The translations under genes and the position numbers were made by a program. A model generated the notes under the pieces. That model saw only the letters and a list, made by a program, of their open reading frames with translations. It made no database searches and had not been told where the DNA came from. A stretch of 64,000 nt of DNA from Candidatus Dechloromonas phosphorivorans. Lineage in GTDB: Bacteria > Pseudomonadota > Gammaproteobacteria > Burkholderiales > Rhodocyclaceae. The stretch spans positions 1-64,000 of the forward strand of contig JADKIP010000016.1 of assembly GCA_016721185.1 (NCBI GenBank). Reading direction: 5' to 3'. This document shows, one piece after another, positions 46,265 to 54,852 of this stretch; within the stretch, counting starts at the first letter, position 1; each line of letters begins with the position of its first letter.

Positions 46265-46280
46265 TGGTTCGCGTCTTGCT
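46265..46280 (+). promoter_or_regulatory. Sigma-54 promoter of transglutaminase unit
   Basis: TGGTTCGCGTCTTGCT has GG-N10-GC with a perfect TTGCT at -12 and a good -24. It lies 35 bases before the GTG start of the transglutaminase-DUF2126 gene. Confidence 0.72.
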
Positions 46281-46314
46281 TAGTTAGTACAACCATTTCG
46301 CACGGAGCAACATC

Positions 46315-49300
46315 GTGTCAATTCACGTCGCACTAAATCACGTTACGCATTATTCCTATGATCGCCTGGTCAATTTGGGCGCACAGATCATCCGGCTGCG
46401 CCCCTGTCCGCATTCCCGAACGCGAATCCTTTCGTACTCCCTGAAGGTTGGCCCCGAGAAACATTTCATCAACTGGCAGCAAGATCCGCAGGGCAACTAT
46501 CTGGCCCGTCTGGTCTTCCCGGAAAAAACCCGGGAATTGCGCGTCGAGGTTGATCTGGTCGCCGAAATGTCGGTGATCAATCCCTTCGATTTCTTCCTCG
46601 AACCGCATGCCGAGAAAATCCCTTTCGCCTACGAGGACTGGGAACGTCACGAACTGACGCCGTACCTGCACAAGCTGCCGGCGACGCCCTTGTTCCAGAA
46701 GTACATGGACGGCATCTCGCGCGAAAAAATCCGTAGCGTCGACTTTCTGGTCGCGCTCAATGCCAAGGTGCAAAGCGATCTCAGCTACACCATCCGGATG
46801 GAGCCCGGCGTGCAAACACCGGAGGAGTCGCTGACCAAGCGCTCCGGCTCTTGCCGCGATTCGGCCTGGTTGCTCGTCCAGATCCTGCGCCACCTCGGCC
46901 TGGCCGCCCGCTTCGTTTCCGGTTACCTGATCCAGTTGAAAGCGGACGTCAAATCGCTCGACGGCCCCTCCGGACCGGAAGCCGATTTCACCGATCTGCA
47001 CGCCTGGTGCGAAGTTTATTTGCCCGGCGCCGGCTGGATCGGCCTCGACCCGACCTCCGGCCTCTTTGCCGGCGAAGGCCACATTCCGCTCGCCTGCACG
47101 CCGGAGCCCGCCTCAGCCGCGCCGCTGACCGGCGGCATCGACGAGTGCGAAACCGAATTCGCCCATCACATGCAGGTGACTCGCATCTGGGAAGCGCCGC
47201 GGGTCACCAAACCTTATTCCGAAGAGCAGTGGCTGGAGATCGAGCAACTCGGGCATCAGATCGACGACACCTTGCAATCTCTTGATGTCCGCCTGACCCA
47301 GGGCGGCGAGCCGACCTTTGTTGCGGTCGACGACCCGGATGGCGCGGAATGGAATACCGCCGCACTCGGCCCGACAAAACGCCTTTATGCCGCCGATTTG
47401 TTCCATCGCCTGCGGGAAAAATATGCCCCGGATGGCCTGATGCACTTTGGCCAAGGCAAGTGGTATCCCGGCGAACAACTGCCGCGCTGGAGCCTGAACT
47501 GCTTCTGGCGCAAGGATGGCGAACCGATTTGGCATTCGCCGGCGCTTTACGCCAACGAAAAACGTGATTACGGCGCGACCAGCGAGCATTCCGAACGCTT
47601 CATGAAACGCGTCGCCGAAAAGCTGGCGCTGGATTCCCAATATGTTTTCCCGGCTTTCGAGGATGCCTTCTACTACATGTGGCGCGAACGCCGCCTGCCG
47701 GGCAACGTCGATCCCTTCGATTCGCGGGTGGACGATGCGCTTGAGCGTGACCGTCTGATGAAAGTCTTCACGCAAGGTCTGGCCTGCACCGTCGGCCACA
47801 TTTTGCCGATCATGAAAAATCCCTGGGGACAGTGGCAAACCGGCCCGTGGTTTCTGCGCGCTGAACGCTGCTACCTGTTCCCGGGCGATTCGGCGATGGG
47901 TTACCGCTTGCCGATTGATTCCCAGCCCTGGGCCTCGAAGAGTGATTACCCCTACGTCAATCCGCCCGACCCGGCGCAACCCGGTGCCACGCTGCGTTCC
48001 AGTGCTGAAATCCGTCGCCAGTTTGCCGAGCCGCTGCGCTCGTCGGCCCCTTGCGCCGCGCCAGCCAACGCGTCGAGTGCCGATTCTTTGAGCTTCAGTG
48101 ATGTCGGAAAAGGCAAAGGAAAAGGAGAAGGAACAGCGTCCAACACCCCTCCCGGTTTCAAGGAGTCGGCTGGCTGGATTACCCGCTTGGCAATGTGCGC
48201 CGAAGCCCGCGAAGGCAAGCTCTACATCTTCATGCCGCCGACCGAGCAGCTGGATGACTATCTGGAATTAGTCGCTGCCGTCGAGTCGACCGCAGAAGAG
48301 ATGCAGATGCCGGTGGTCATGGAAGGCTACGAGCCGCCGTCTGACCCGCGCATGACGCATTTCCGGGTCACGCCTGACCCCGGTGTGATCGAAGTCAATA
48401 TTCATCCGGCCAAGAGTTGGGACCAACTGGTCGAGCAGACCACCCATCTGTACGATGCGGCCCACATCACCCGTCTGACCACCGAAAAATTCATGGTCGA
48501 TGGTCGCCACACAGGTACGGGGGGCGGCAACCACTTTGTGCTCGGCGGGGCAACGCCGACCGATTCACCGTTCCTGCGGCGGCCGGATTTGTTGAAGAGC
48601 CTGATCGCCTACTGGCACAATCATCCGAGTTTGTCCTACCTGTTCTCCGGCCTGTTTATCGGGCCAACCAGTCAGGCGCCGCGGGTTGATGAAGCCCGTA
48701 ACGATAGTCTTTACGAGCTGGAAATCGCCTTTGCCCAGATTCCCAAGCCCGGTGAAATTGTTCAGCCCTGGCTGGTCGACCGCATCCTGCGCAATCTGCT
48801 CACCGACGTGACCGGAAACACGCACCGTTCCGAGTTCTGTGTCGATAAGCTGTTCTCGCCGGATGGCCCGACCGGTCGCCTCGGCCTGCTCGAACTGCGT
48901 GCTTTTGAAATGCCGCCGCACGCCCGTATGTCGCTCACTCAGCAACTGCTGCTGCGCGCCATGGTCGCCCGTTTCTGGGAACAACCCTACGAGCCGGCCC
49001 GTCTGGCCCGCTGGGGCACCGAGTTGCACGACCGCTTCATGCTGCCGTTCTACGTCGAGCAGGATTTCCGCGACGTGATGGACGAAATGCAGGTCGCCGG
49101 CTTCCCCTTCAAGGCCGAATGGTTCGCGGCTCACTTCGAGTTCCGTTTCCCGAAATATGGCGACTTCGCCGTCAAAGGTATGGAATTCGAACTGCGTCAC
49201 GCCCTCGAACCCTGGCATGTGATGGGCGAAGAAGGTTCGGCCGGTGGCGCGGTGCGTTATGTCGATTCCTCGGTCGAGCGCGTCCAGGTCAAGATCAAGG

Positions 49301-49686
49301 GCATGGCGCCGGATCGCTATGTGCTGACTTGTAACGGCGTGCCCGTGCCGCTGCAAAATACCGGCACCAACGGCGAATTCGTCGCTGGCGTTCGTTACCG
49401 CGCCTGGCAACCGGCCTCCTGCCTGCATCCGACCATCGGCATTCACGCGCCGCTGGTTTTCGATCTGGTCGATACCTGGATGCAGCGTTCGCTCGGCGGC
49501 TGTCAGTACCATGTGACGCATCCGGGCGGTCGCAGTTTCGATACCTTCCCGGTCAACTCCTTTGAGGCTGAAAGCCGCCGTCTGGCCCGTTTCTTCCGCT
49601 TTGGCCACACGCCGGGCAAGATCCAGGTGGGCGCGCCGGAGATCAGCGCCGAGCACCCGTTTACGCTAGACTTGCGGCGTTCTTAA
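46315..49686 (+). CDS. Transglutaminase-like protease fused to DUF2126
   Basis: 1123 residues from GTG 46315, with GGAGC upstream. Residues 1-290 are a bacterial transglutaminase-like domain (N-terminal beta region, then the papain-like core): RSGSCRDSAWL with Cys 180, FTDLHAWCEVY with His 229, and IGLDPTSG with Asp 245 complete the Cys-His-Asp triad. From about residue 310 the long DUF2126 domain follows (TQGGEPTFVAVDDPDG, HFGQGKWYPGEQLPRW, GPTSQAPRVDEARNDSLYEL, FPVNSFEAESRR). A low-complexity insert rich in Ala, Ser and GKGKGKG at about 575-620 interrupts DUF2126. The usual partners of this fusion are CP_ATPgrasp/Alpha-E proteins, as here. It probably forms or cleaves amide bonds in the same pathway. 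Confidence 0.9.
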   Translation: MSIHVALNHVTHYSYDRLVNLGAQIIRLRPCPHSRTRILSYSLKVGPEKHFINWQQDPQGNYLARLVFPEKTRELRVEVDLVAEMSVINPFDFFLEPHAEKIPFAYEDWERHELTPYLHKLPATPLFQKYMDGISREKIRSVDFLVALNAKVQSDLSYTIRMEPGVQTPEESLTKRSGSCRDSAWLLVQILRHLGLAARFVSGYLIQLKADVKSLDGPSGPEADFTDLHAWCEVYLPGAGWIGLDPTSGLFAGEGHIPLACTPEPASAAPLTGGIDECETEFAHHMQVTRIWEAPRVTKPYSEEQWLEIEQLGHQIDDTLQSLDVRLTQGGEPTFVAVDDPDGAEWNTAALGPTKRLYAADLFHRLREKYAPDGLMHFGQGKWYPGEQLPRWSLNCFWRKDGEPIWHSPALYANEKRDYGATSEHSERFMKRVAEKLALDSQYVFPAFEDAFYYMWRERRLPGNVDPFDSRVDDALERDRLMKVFTQGLACTVGHILPIMKNPWGQWQTGPWFLRAERCYLFPGDSAMGYRLPIDSQPWASKSDYPYVNPPDPAQPGATLRSSAEIRRQFAEPLRSSAPCAAPANASSADSLSFSDVGKGKGKGEGTASNTPPGFKESAGWITRLAMCAEAREGKLYIFMPPTEQLDDYLELVAAVESTAEEMQMPVVMEGYEPPSDPRMTHFRVTPDPGVIEVNIHPAKSWDQLVEQTTHLYDAAHITRLTTEKFMVDGRHTGTGGGNHFVLGGATPTDSPFLRRPDLLKSLIAYWHNHPSLSYLFSGLFIGPTSQAPRVDEARNDSLYELEIAFAQIPKPGEIVQPWLVDRILRNLLTDVTGNTHRSEFCVDKLFSPDGPTGRLGLLELRAFEMPPHARMSLTQQLLLRAMVARFWEQPYEPARLARWGTELHDRFMLPFYVEQDFRDVMDEMQVAGFPFKAEWFAAHFEFRFPKYGDFAVKGMEFELRHALEPWHVMGEEGSAGGAVRYVDSSVERVQVKIKGMAPDRYVLTCNGVPVPLQNTGTNGEFVAGVRYRAWQPASCLHPTIGIHAPLVFDLVDTWMQRSLGGCQYHVTHPGGRSFDTFPVNSFEAESRRLARFFRFGHTPGKIQVGAPEISAEHPFTLDLRRS

Positions 49687-49703
49687 CCACTGAAAATGCG
49701 GGT

Positions 49704-49748
49704 TGCAGCCTTTTTGGGCTGCATAAAAACAGGCCGGAAACGGCCTGT
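49704..49748 (+). terminator. Two hairpins between transglutaminase and ATP-grasp fusion genes
   Basis: TGCAGCC/GGCTGCA (49704-49723) and ACAGGCCG-GAAA-CGGCCTGT (49729-49748) lie in the 82-base gap. The first is followed by ATAAAAA and the second by CCGCTTT, so neither has a proper T-run. They could attenuate or process the message inside the unit. Confidence 0.45.
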
Positions 49749-49768
49749 CCGCTTTATGCCCCAGGCAA

Positions 49769-52288
49769 ATGGCCCGCACACTCCTCGCGATTTACCCCAA
49801 AGGCGCCCGCCGTTACGACGAAATGTTGTCGGCGGACGGCGAAGTTCGTCCGCACTGGAAACAGTTTTTCAACCATCTCGATTCGGTATCGCCCGATGAG
49901 ATGCACCGCCGTCTTGAATTTGTAGACCGGCGCATCCTTGAAAACGGCGTTACCTACAATGTCTACGCCGACCCCAATGGCTCGGATCGCCCGTGGGCAC
50001 TGGACCCGGTCCCCCTGATCATCCCGCCCGACGAGTGGGCAAAAGTCTCTGCCGCCGTCACCCAGCGCGCCAAGCTGCTCAACGCCATGCTGGCCGATCT
50101 TTATGGCGAACAGAAACTGCTCGCCGATGGCCTGTTGCCGCCCGCGCTGGTCTATGGTCAGCACGGTTATCTTTGGCCCTGTCGCGGCATCAAACCGGCC
50201 AGCGGCACCTGGTTGCATCAATACGCGGTTGATCTGGCCCGTTCGCCGGACGGCCAGTGGTGGGTTATCGCCGACCGGACGCAAGCGCCTTCGGGGGCGG
50301 GTTACGCGCTTGAGAATCGCTTGATCGTCTCGCAGGTTTTTCCGGAGATGTTCCGCGATTTGCATGTCCAGCATCTTGCCGATTTCTTCCGCGACCAACG
50401 GGATGGCCTCGCCGCGCTGGCGCCGCTCGACGGCAAGGAGCAGCCGCATATCGTGCTGCTGACGCCTGGCCCGTATAACGAAACTTATTTTGAACACGCC
50501 TATCTCGCCCGTTACCTCGGCTTTCCGCTGGTCGAGGGGCAGGATTTGACGGTGCGTGGCGACACGCTTTTCCTCAAAACCCTGCGGGGGCTGAAACGCG
50601 TCCACGTCGTGCTGCGGCGCCAGGATGATGACTATTGCGATCCCCTGGAACTGCGCGGTGATTCGGCGCTGGGTATTCCCGGCCTGCTCAACGTTGCCCG
50701 GGCGGGTCGCGTCGTGGTCGCCAATGCGTTAGGTAGCGGCCTGCTTTCTTCCGGGGTGCTGATGGGCTTTTTGCCCGCCATTTGCCGCAAGTTGCTCGGC
50801 GAGGAATTGGCCATGCCCTCGGTGGGCACCTGGTGGTGCGGCGAAAAGCCGGCGCTGGAGTATGTCCGGGAAAACTTTGACGATCTGGTTATCAAGCCGG
50901 CGTACCCGACACAACGCATGGACCCGGTTTTTGGTCATGAACTCAAGGGCGAGGCGAGGGCTGAAATGCTGCGCCGGATCGAAGCACGCCCCCACGCCTA
51001 CGTTGCTCAGGAGATGGTCAACCTCTCGCAGGGGCCGACCTGGAGCCGTTCCCACGAGCGCCGCTTGCTGGCCCGGCCGGTTGGCTTGCGGGCTTATGCC
51101 GTTGCGTCGCCCGACGGCTATTCGGTGATGCCGGGCGGTCTGGCCCGCGTCGCCACCGGGGCCAATGCGCGCATCATTTCAATGCAGCGCGGCGGTTCCT
51201 CGAAAGATGCCTGGGTGCTGACTGACGGACCGGTCAGTGAATTTACGCTGCTGAAACCCTCGGTCGGCGTTAACGATCTGGTTCGTGCCGGGGCCAATTT
51301 GTCGTCGCGGGTCGTTGAAAACCTGTTCTGGCTGGGTCGTTATTCCGAGCGTTTTGACGACAGCGCCCGCATGCTGCGCGTTGCCCTCAGCCGGGTTGTC
51401 GAATCCGGCGGCGAAAAAACCCCCGCCGTTGCGTCCGCACTCGAACTGGCGCTGCGCCTCGGCATTCTGCCCAAGCCCGAAGAAGATTCCGTCGTGCGTG
51501 AAGGCAGCAAGCACGCCTTGCTCGAAGCGATTTACGACCCCCAGCAGCCCGGTAGCCTGGCCGGTAACATCCGTCATCTGATGTGGTCAGCCACCCATGT
51601 TCGCGAGCGCCTTTCGCTCGACCACTGGCATTCGCTAAACCGCCTCCAGCGCGAGCAACAACAGGCCCAGAAAACCCACCCGACGCTGACCGAAGCGATT
51701 GCCTTCCTTGATCGCGTCCTTGGCGTCTCGTCCTCGCTGACCGGTTTTGCGATGGATAACATGACGCGTGACGATGGCTGGCGTTTTCTCGTGGTTGGTC
51801 GTCGTCTGGAGCGCCTTTCCTTCCTCGCGCTGGCGATTGCCAATTTTCTCCGGATGCCCTCGGCGCGGGGAGCGGGTTGTCTTGAGTCGCTGCTCGAACT
51901 GACCGACTCGATCATCACCTACCGTTCGCGCTATTCGCGTTCGCCGGAATTGCTACCGGTACTCGATTTGCTGGTTTTCGATGACAGCAATCCGCATGGC
52001 GTGGTCTTCCAGGCCAGCGTGCTTGCCCGTTACCTTGACCGCATGGCGCGGGAGCTGGGTGAAGCCAACGAAGGCGAGCTGGCCGAGGCACTCGACCACC
52101 TGTTGCATTTCGATCTCAAGAAGCTTGAACATTCACATTTCAGTGACTGCCACGAGTGCGCGTCCTGTCAGGAAATGGCGCGCTTGCTGGAAGCGCTCAA
52201 TGGTGCAGCGATCAAGCTGTCGAGCTGGCTGGGCATGCGCTATTTCACGCACGTCGGCAATGTCAGTCGGCAAACGATGGCGCTTTGA
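49769..52288 (+). CDS. Circularly permuted ATP-grasp fused to Alpha-E
   Basis: 839 residues. Residues 1-500 are a second circularly permuted ATP-grasp domain (ALDPVPLIIPPDEWAKVSAA, WVIADRTQAPSGAGYALENR, IVLLTPGPYNETYFEHAYLA, LVIKPAYPTQRMDPVFG, RPVGLRAYAV). From about 512 an Alpha-E domain follows (SSRVVENLFWLGRYSERFDD). It is thus the single-chain equivalent of the two separate proteins of the first unit. A C-terminal HSHFSDCHECASCQEMARLL includes three close cysteines that could bind metal. The ATG at 49769 follows a weak ribosome binding site (CCCCAGGC). The next transglutaminase starts 2 bases after its stop. Confidence 0.9.
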   Translation: MARTLLAIYPKGARRYDEMLSADGEVRPHWKQFFNHLDSVSPDEMHRRLEFVDRRILENGVTYNVYADPNGSDRPWALDPVPLIIPPDEWAKVSAAVTQRAKLLNAMLADLYGEQKLLADGLLPPALVYGQHGYLWPCRGIKPASGTWLHQYAVDLARSPDGQWWVIADRTQAPSGAGYALENRLIVSQVFPEMFRDLHVQHLADFFRDQRDGLAALAPLDGKEQPHIVLLTPGPYNETYFEHAYLARYLGFPLVEGQDLTVRGDTLFLKTLRGLKRVHVVLRRQDDDYCDPLELRGDSALGIPGLLNVARAGRVVVANALGSGLLSSGVLMGFLPAICRKLLGEELAMPSVGTWWCGEKPALEYVRENFDDLVIKPAYPTQRMDPVFGHELKGEARAEMLRRIEARPHAYVAQEMVNLSQGPTWSRSHERRLLARPVGLRAYAVASPDGYSVMPGGLARVATGANARIISMQRGGSSKDAWVLTDGPVSEFTLLKPSVGVNDLVRAGANLSSRVVENLFWLGRYSERFDDSARMLRVALSRVVESGGEKTPAVASALELALRLGILPKPEEDSVVREGSKHALLEAIYDPQQPGSLAGNIRHLMWSATHVRERLSLDHWHSLNRLQREQQQAQKTHPTLTEAIAFLDRVLGVSSSLTGFAMDNMTRDDGWRFLVVGRRLERLSFLALAIANFLRMPSARGAGCLESLLELTDSIITYRSRYSRSPELLPVLDLLVFDDSNPHGVVFQASVLARYLDRMARELGEANEGELAEALDHLLHFDLKKLEHSHFSDCHECASCQEMARLLEALNGAAIKLSSWLGMRYFTHVGNVSRQTMAL

Positions 52289-52290
52289 TC

Positions 52291-53487
52291 ATGACCGATA
52301 AACCCGTTCGCTATCACGTCGTACACGAAACACGCTACGAGTATGGCAGCCCCGTTTCCCTCTCGCAGCAGCAACTGCACCTGTCGCCACGCGTTCTCGC
52401 CTGGCAGCAGATCGAAGAGCAGCGCGTCGATATCGACCCGGTGCCTAGCTGGCGGCGCGACGGTCAGGACCCCTTCGGCAATCCGGTCACCTGGATTGCC
52501 TTCCATTCCCCGCACGAGCACCTGATTCTCCGCTCGGCGATGAGCATTGCCGTGACGCCGCACCTGCCCAAAAATATAGCGCTGTCGCCACCCTGGGAAA
52601 GCGTCCGTGATCTCCTCGCTTACGATTCAACGGCACCGCGTTCGGAGGATCTGGATGCGATGCGTTTTCTTTTTGAAAGCTCACACGTCCGGATCAAGCA
52701 CGAACTGGCGGCTTATGCGCTTGATTGCTTTCCACCCAAAAGGCCGATTCTGCTCGGTGCACAGGCCTTGATGGCAAAAATTTTCAAGGAATTCACCTTT
52801 GATCCGGAGGCGACCACCGTATCGACGCCGATCCTTGAAGTGCTGGAAAAGAAACGCGGTGTTTGTCAGGACTTTGCCCATTTGATGATCGGTTGCCTGC
52901 GCGCGCTGGGCCTTTCTGCCCGTTACGTCAGCGGCTACCTGCTGACCCGGCCGCCGCCGGGCAAGCCACGGCTGATCGGGGCTGACGCCTCGCATGCCTG
53001 GGTCTCGGTGTATGCGCCGGACTGCGATAACGACTGGGTCGATTTTGATCCAACCAATAATCTGCTGCCCAATACCGAACACATCACCGTCGCAGTCGGT
53101 CGCGACTTCTCCGATATTTCGCCGCTGCGCGGCATCATTCTGGGTGGTGGCGGCACCGAGCCGGAAGTCGCCGTGACCGTGACGCCGCTGGATGAGGAAG
53201 AAATCCCGGCTGGCCTGCTGACGCCGGTTGATGCTGCTTCAGGGAAAGCCAAGGTCGATTTGCCCAAAGCGCAGGCCAAGCCTGTTGGATCGGCCGAAAA
53301 ATCAGCCGAAAAGTCGGCCGCAAAGTTGGGCGAGAGCGCGCTGGACGAGATGGAGTCGGACGAGATAGCGCCGGAAGAGATGAAGCCGGAAGAGATGAAG
53401 CCGGAAGAGGCTGCGTTGGACAAGCAAGCTGAAAAACAATCAGCGGCTGCTGTCGTTCAAGCGGCCGCAGGCGTGCCCGCAGCCTGA
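52291..53487 (+). CDS. Transglutaminase-like protein with charged C-terminal tail
   Basis: 398 residues from ATG 52291 (MTDKPVRYHVVHETRYEYGS), two bases after the previous stop. An N-terminal beta domain (VRYHVVHETRYEY, LSPRVLAWQQIEE) precedes the papain-like core: KRGVCQDFAHLMIGCLRALG with Cys 192, ASHAWVSVY with His 235, and VDFDPTNNL with Asp 253. The core ends near 300. A tail of about 85 residues follows, rich in Glu, Lys and Ala, with near-repeats AEKSAEKSAAK and PEEMKPEEMKPEE; the DNA for the latter is a 15-base tandem repeat at about 53374-53410. Such a Lys/Glu-rich tail could itself be an acceptor for amide-linked modification, which is speculation. Its stop overlaps the flavoprotein start (TGATG). 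Confidence 0.9.
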   Translation: MTDKPVRYHVVHETRYEYGSPVSLSQQQLHLSPRVLAWQQIEEQRVDIDPVPSWRRDGQDPFGNPVTWIAFHSPHEHLILRSAMSIAVTPHLPKNIALSPPWESVRDLLAYDSTAPRSEDLDAMRFLFESSHVRIKHELAAYALDCFPPKRPILLGAQALMAKIFKEFTFDPEATTVSTPILEVLEKKRGVCQDFAHLMIGCLRALGLSARYVSGYLLTRPPPGKPRLIGADASHAWVSVYAPDCDNDWVDFDPTNNLLPNTEHITVAVGRDFSDISPLRGIILGGGGTEPEVAVTVTPLDEEEIPAGLLTPVDAASGKAKVDLPKAQAKPVGSAEKSAEKSAAKLGESALDEMESDEIAPEEMKPEEMKPEEAALDKQAEKQSAAAVVQAAAGVPAA

Positions 53488-54752
53488 TGCGCCGCGTCGC
53501 CATTATCGGCGGCGGTCCGGCGGGGTTGATGGCCGCCGAAGTGCTGGCGGCCACCCCAAGTGGCATTGCTGCGGTCAACGGCCTGGAAGTGGCTATTTTC
53601 GATGCCATGCCGTCGGTCGGTCGCAAGTTCCTGATCGCCGGCAAGGGCGGCATGAACATTACCCATAGCGAAGACTTGAGCGCCTTCAAGGCGCGTTACG
53701 GCAAGCGGCAAAGCCAGCTGGCCGGCCTGCTTGATGTTTTTGGGCCGGATCAACTGCGCGACTGGATTCATCACCTCGGCATTGAAACCTTCGTTGGCAC
53801 CTCGGGGCGGGTTTTTCCCACCGAGATGAAAGCTGCGCCGCTGTTGCGCGCCTGGTTGCATCGCCTGCGCGAGCAGGGCGTGCATTTCCATGTGCGGCAT
53901 CGCTGGCTGGGTTGGCAGGGGAATGCCGGCGATGGCAGCGATGGCGGGGATGGCCGCCTGCGCTTCGCCACGCCGAGCGGTGAAGCGCTGTTTGAAGCGG
54001 ATGCGGTGATTCTGGCCCTCGGTGGCGGCAGTTGGGCCAAGCTGGGTTCCGATGGTGCCTGGGTGCCCTTGCTGGCTGAACGTGGCGTGCCGGTTGCCCC
54101 GCTCAAGCCGAGCAATTGCGGTTTTGATGTCGATTGGAGCGCCCATTTCAGTCAGCGCTTTGCCGGCCAGCCGGTCAAGTCGGTGATTGCCAGCATCGGC
54201 GCTTGCACCCAGCAGGGTGAATTCAACATTACCGCCAGCGGCATCGAGGGCGGTTTGATCTATGCGCTCTCCGCCCCCTTGCGGGATACGCTGGCCAGCG
54301 CAGGCCGGGCTGCACTCAGTCTTGACCTTGCTCCAGGGCGCAGCCTGGCGCGGCTGACTGCCGAGCTTTCCCGTCCGCAGGGCCGCGACTCGCTGGCCAA
54401 TCATTTGCGCCGCCGGGTAGGTATCGATGGCGTCAAGGCGGGCCTGTTACGTGAATTGTGTCCACCCGCCGCGTTGACCGCAGCAAGTAGTCTGGCCGCC
54501 GCAATCAAGGCGCTGCCTTTGCCGGTGACGGCGACGCGCCCCATCGACGAAGCGATCAGCACTGCCGGTGGCGTCATCTTCGAAGCCCTCGACCCGGCTT
54601 TGATGCTGAAGGACATGCCCGGCGTTTTTTGTGCCGGTGAGATGCTGGACTGGGAAGCTCCGACCGGGGGCTATCTGCTCACCGGTTGTCTGGCCAGCGG
54701 CCGGGCGGCTGGGCTGGGCGCGAAAGCATGGCTGGATGCGGCCTCGACTTAA
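53487..54752 (+). CDS. HI0933/BaiN-like FAD-dependent oxidoreductase
   Basis: 421 residues of the HI0933-like flavoprotein family (TIGR03862 type). The Rossmann loop VAIIGGGPAGLMAAEVL is at 4-20; GRKFLIAGKGGMNITH (50-65) is the family motif; VILALGGGSWAKLGSDG follows, and CAGEMLDWEAPTGGYLLTGC is the C-terminal FAD-binding segment. Substrate unknown. Its ATG overlaps the transglutaminase stop, so it is translationally coupled to the unit. That coupling suggests an oxidoreductive step in the same pathway, or simply read-through into a housekeeping gene. Confidence 0.88.
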   Translation: MRRVAIIGGGPAGLMAAEVLAATPSGIAAVNGLEVAIFDAMPSVGRKFLIAGKGGMNITHSEDLSAFKARYGKRQSQLAGLLDVFGPDQLRDWIHHLGIETFVGTSGRVFPTEMKAAPLLRAWLHRLREQGVHFHVRHRWLGWQGNAGDGSDGGDGRLRFATPSGEALFEADAVILALGGGSWAKLGSDGAWVPLLAERGVPVAPLKPSNCGFDVDWSAHFSQRFAGQPVKSVIASIGACTQQGEFNITASGIEGGLIYALSAPLRDTLASAGRAALSLDLAPGRSLARLTAELSRPQGRDSLANHLRRRVGIDGVKAGLLRELCPPAALTAASSLAAAIKALPLPVTATRPIDEAISTAGGVIFEALDPALMLKDMPGVFCAGEMLDWEAPTGGYLLTGCLASGRAAGLGAKAWLDAAST

Positions 54753-54852
54753 TGGAAGAACACTGCTTGCTCGATTGCTAAAACCGGTTTTTCTATATAC
54801 TTCTGAAACAATGTGAACGACATCAATTGTCGGGGCAAACAAGGACGTTATT

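Noticed and set aside
54753..54852. TGGAAGAACACTGCTT before the response regulator as a sigma-54 promoter
   Set aside because: The GG to GC spacing is 9, not 10, and the flanking bases do not fit the consensus.
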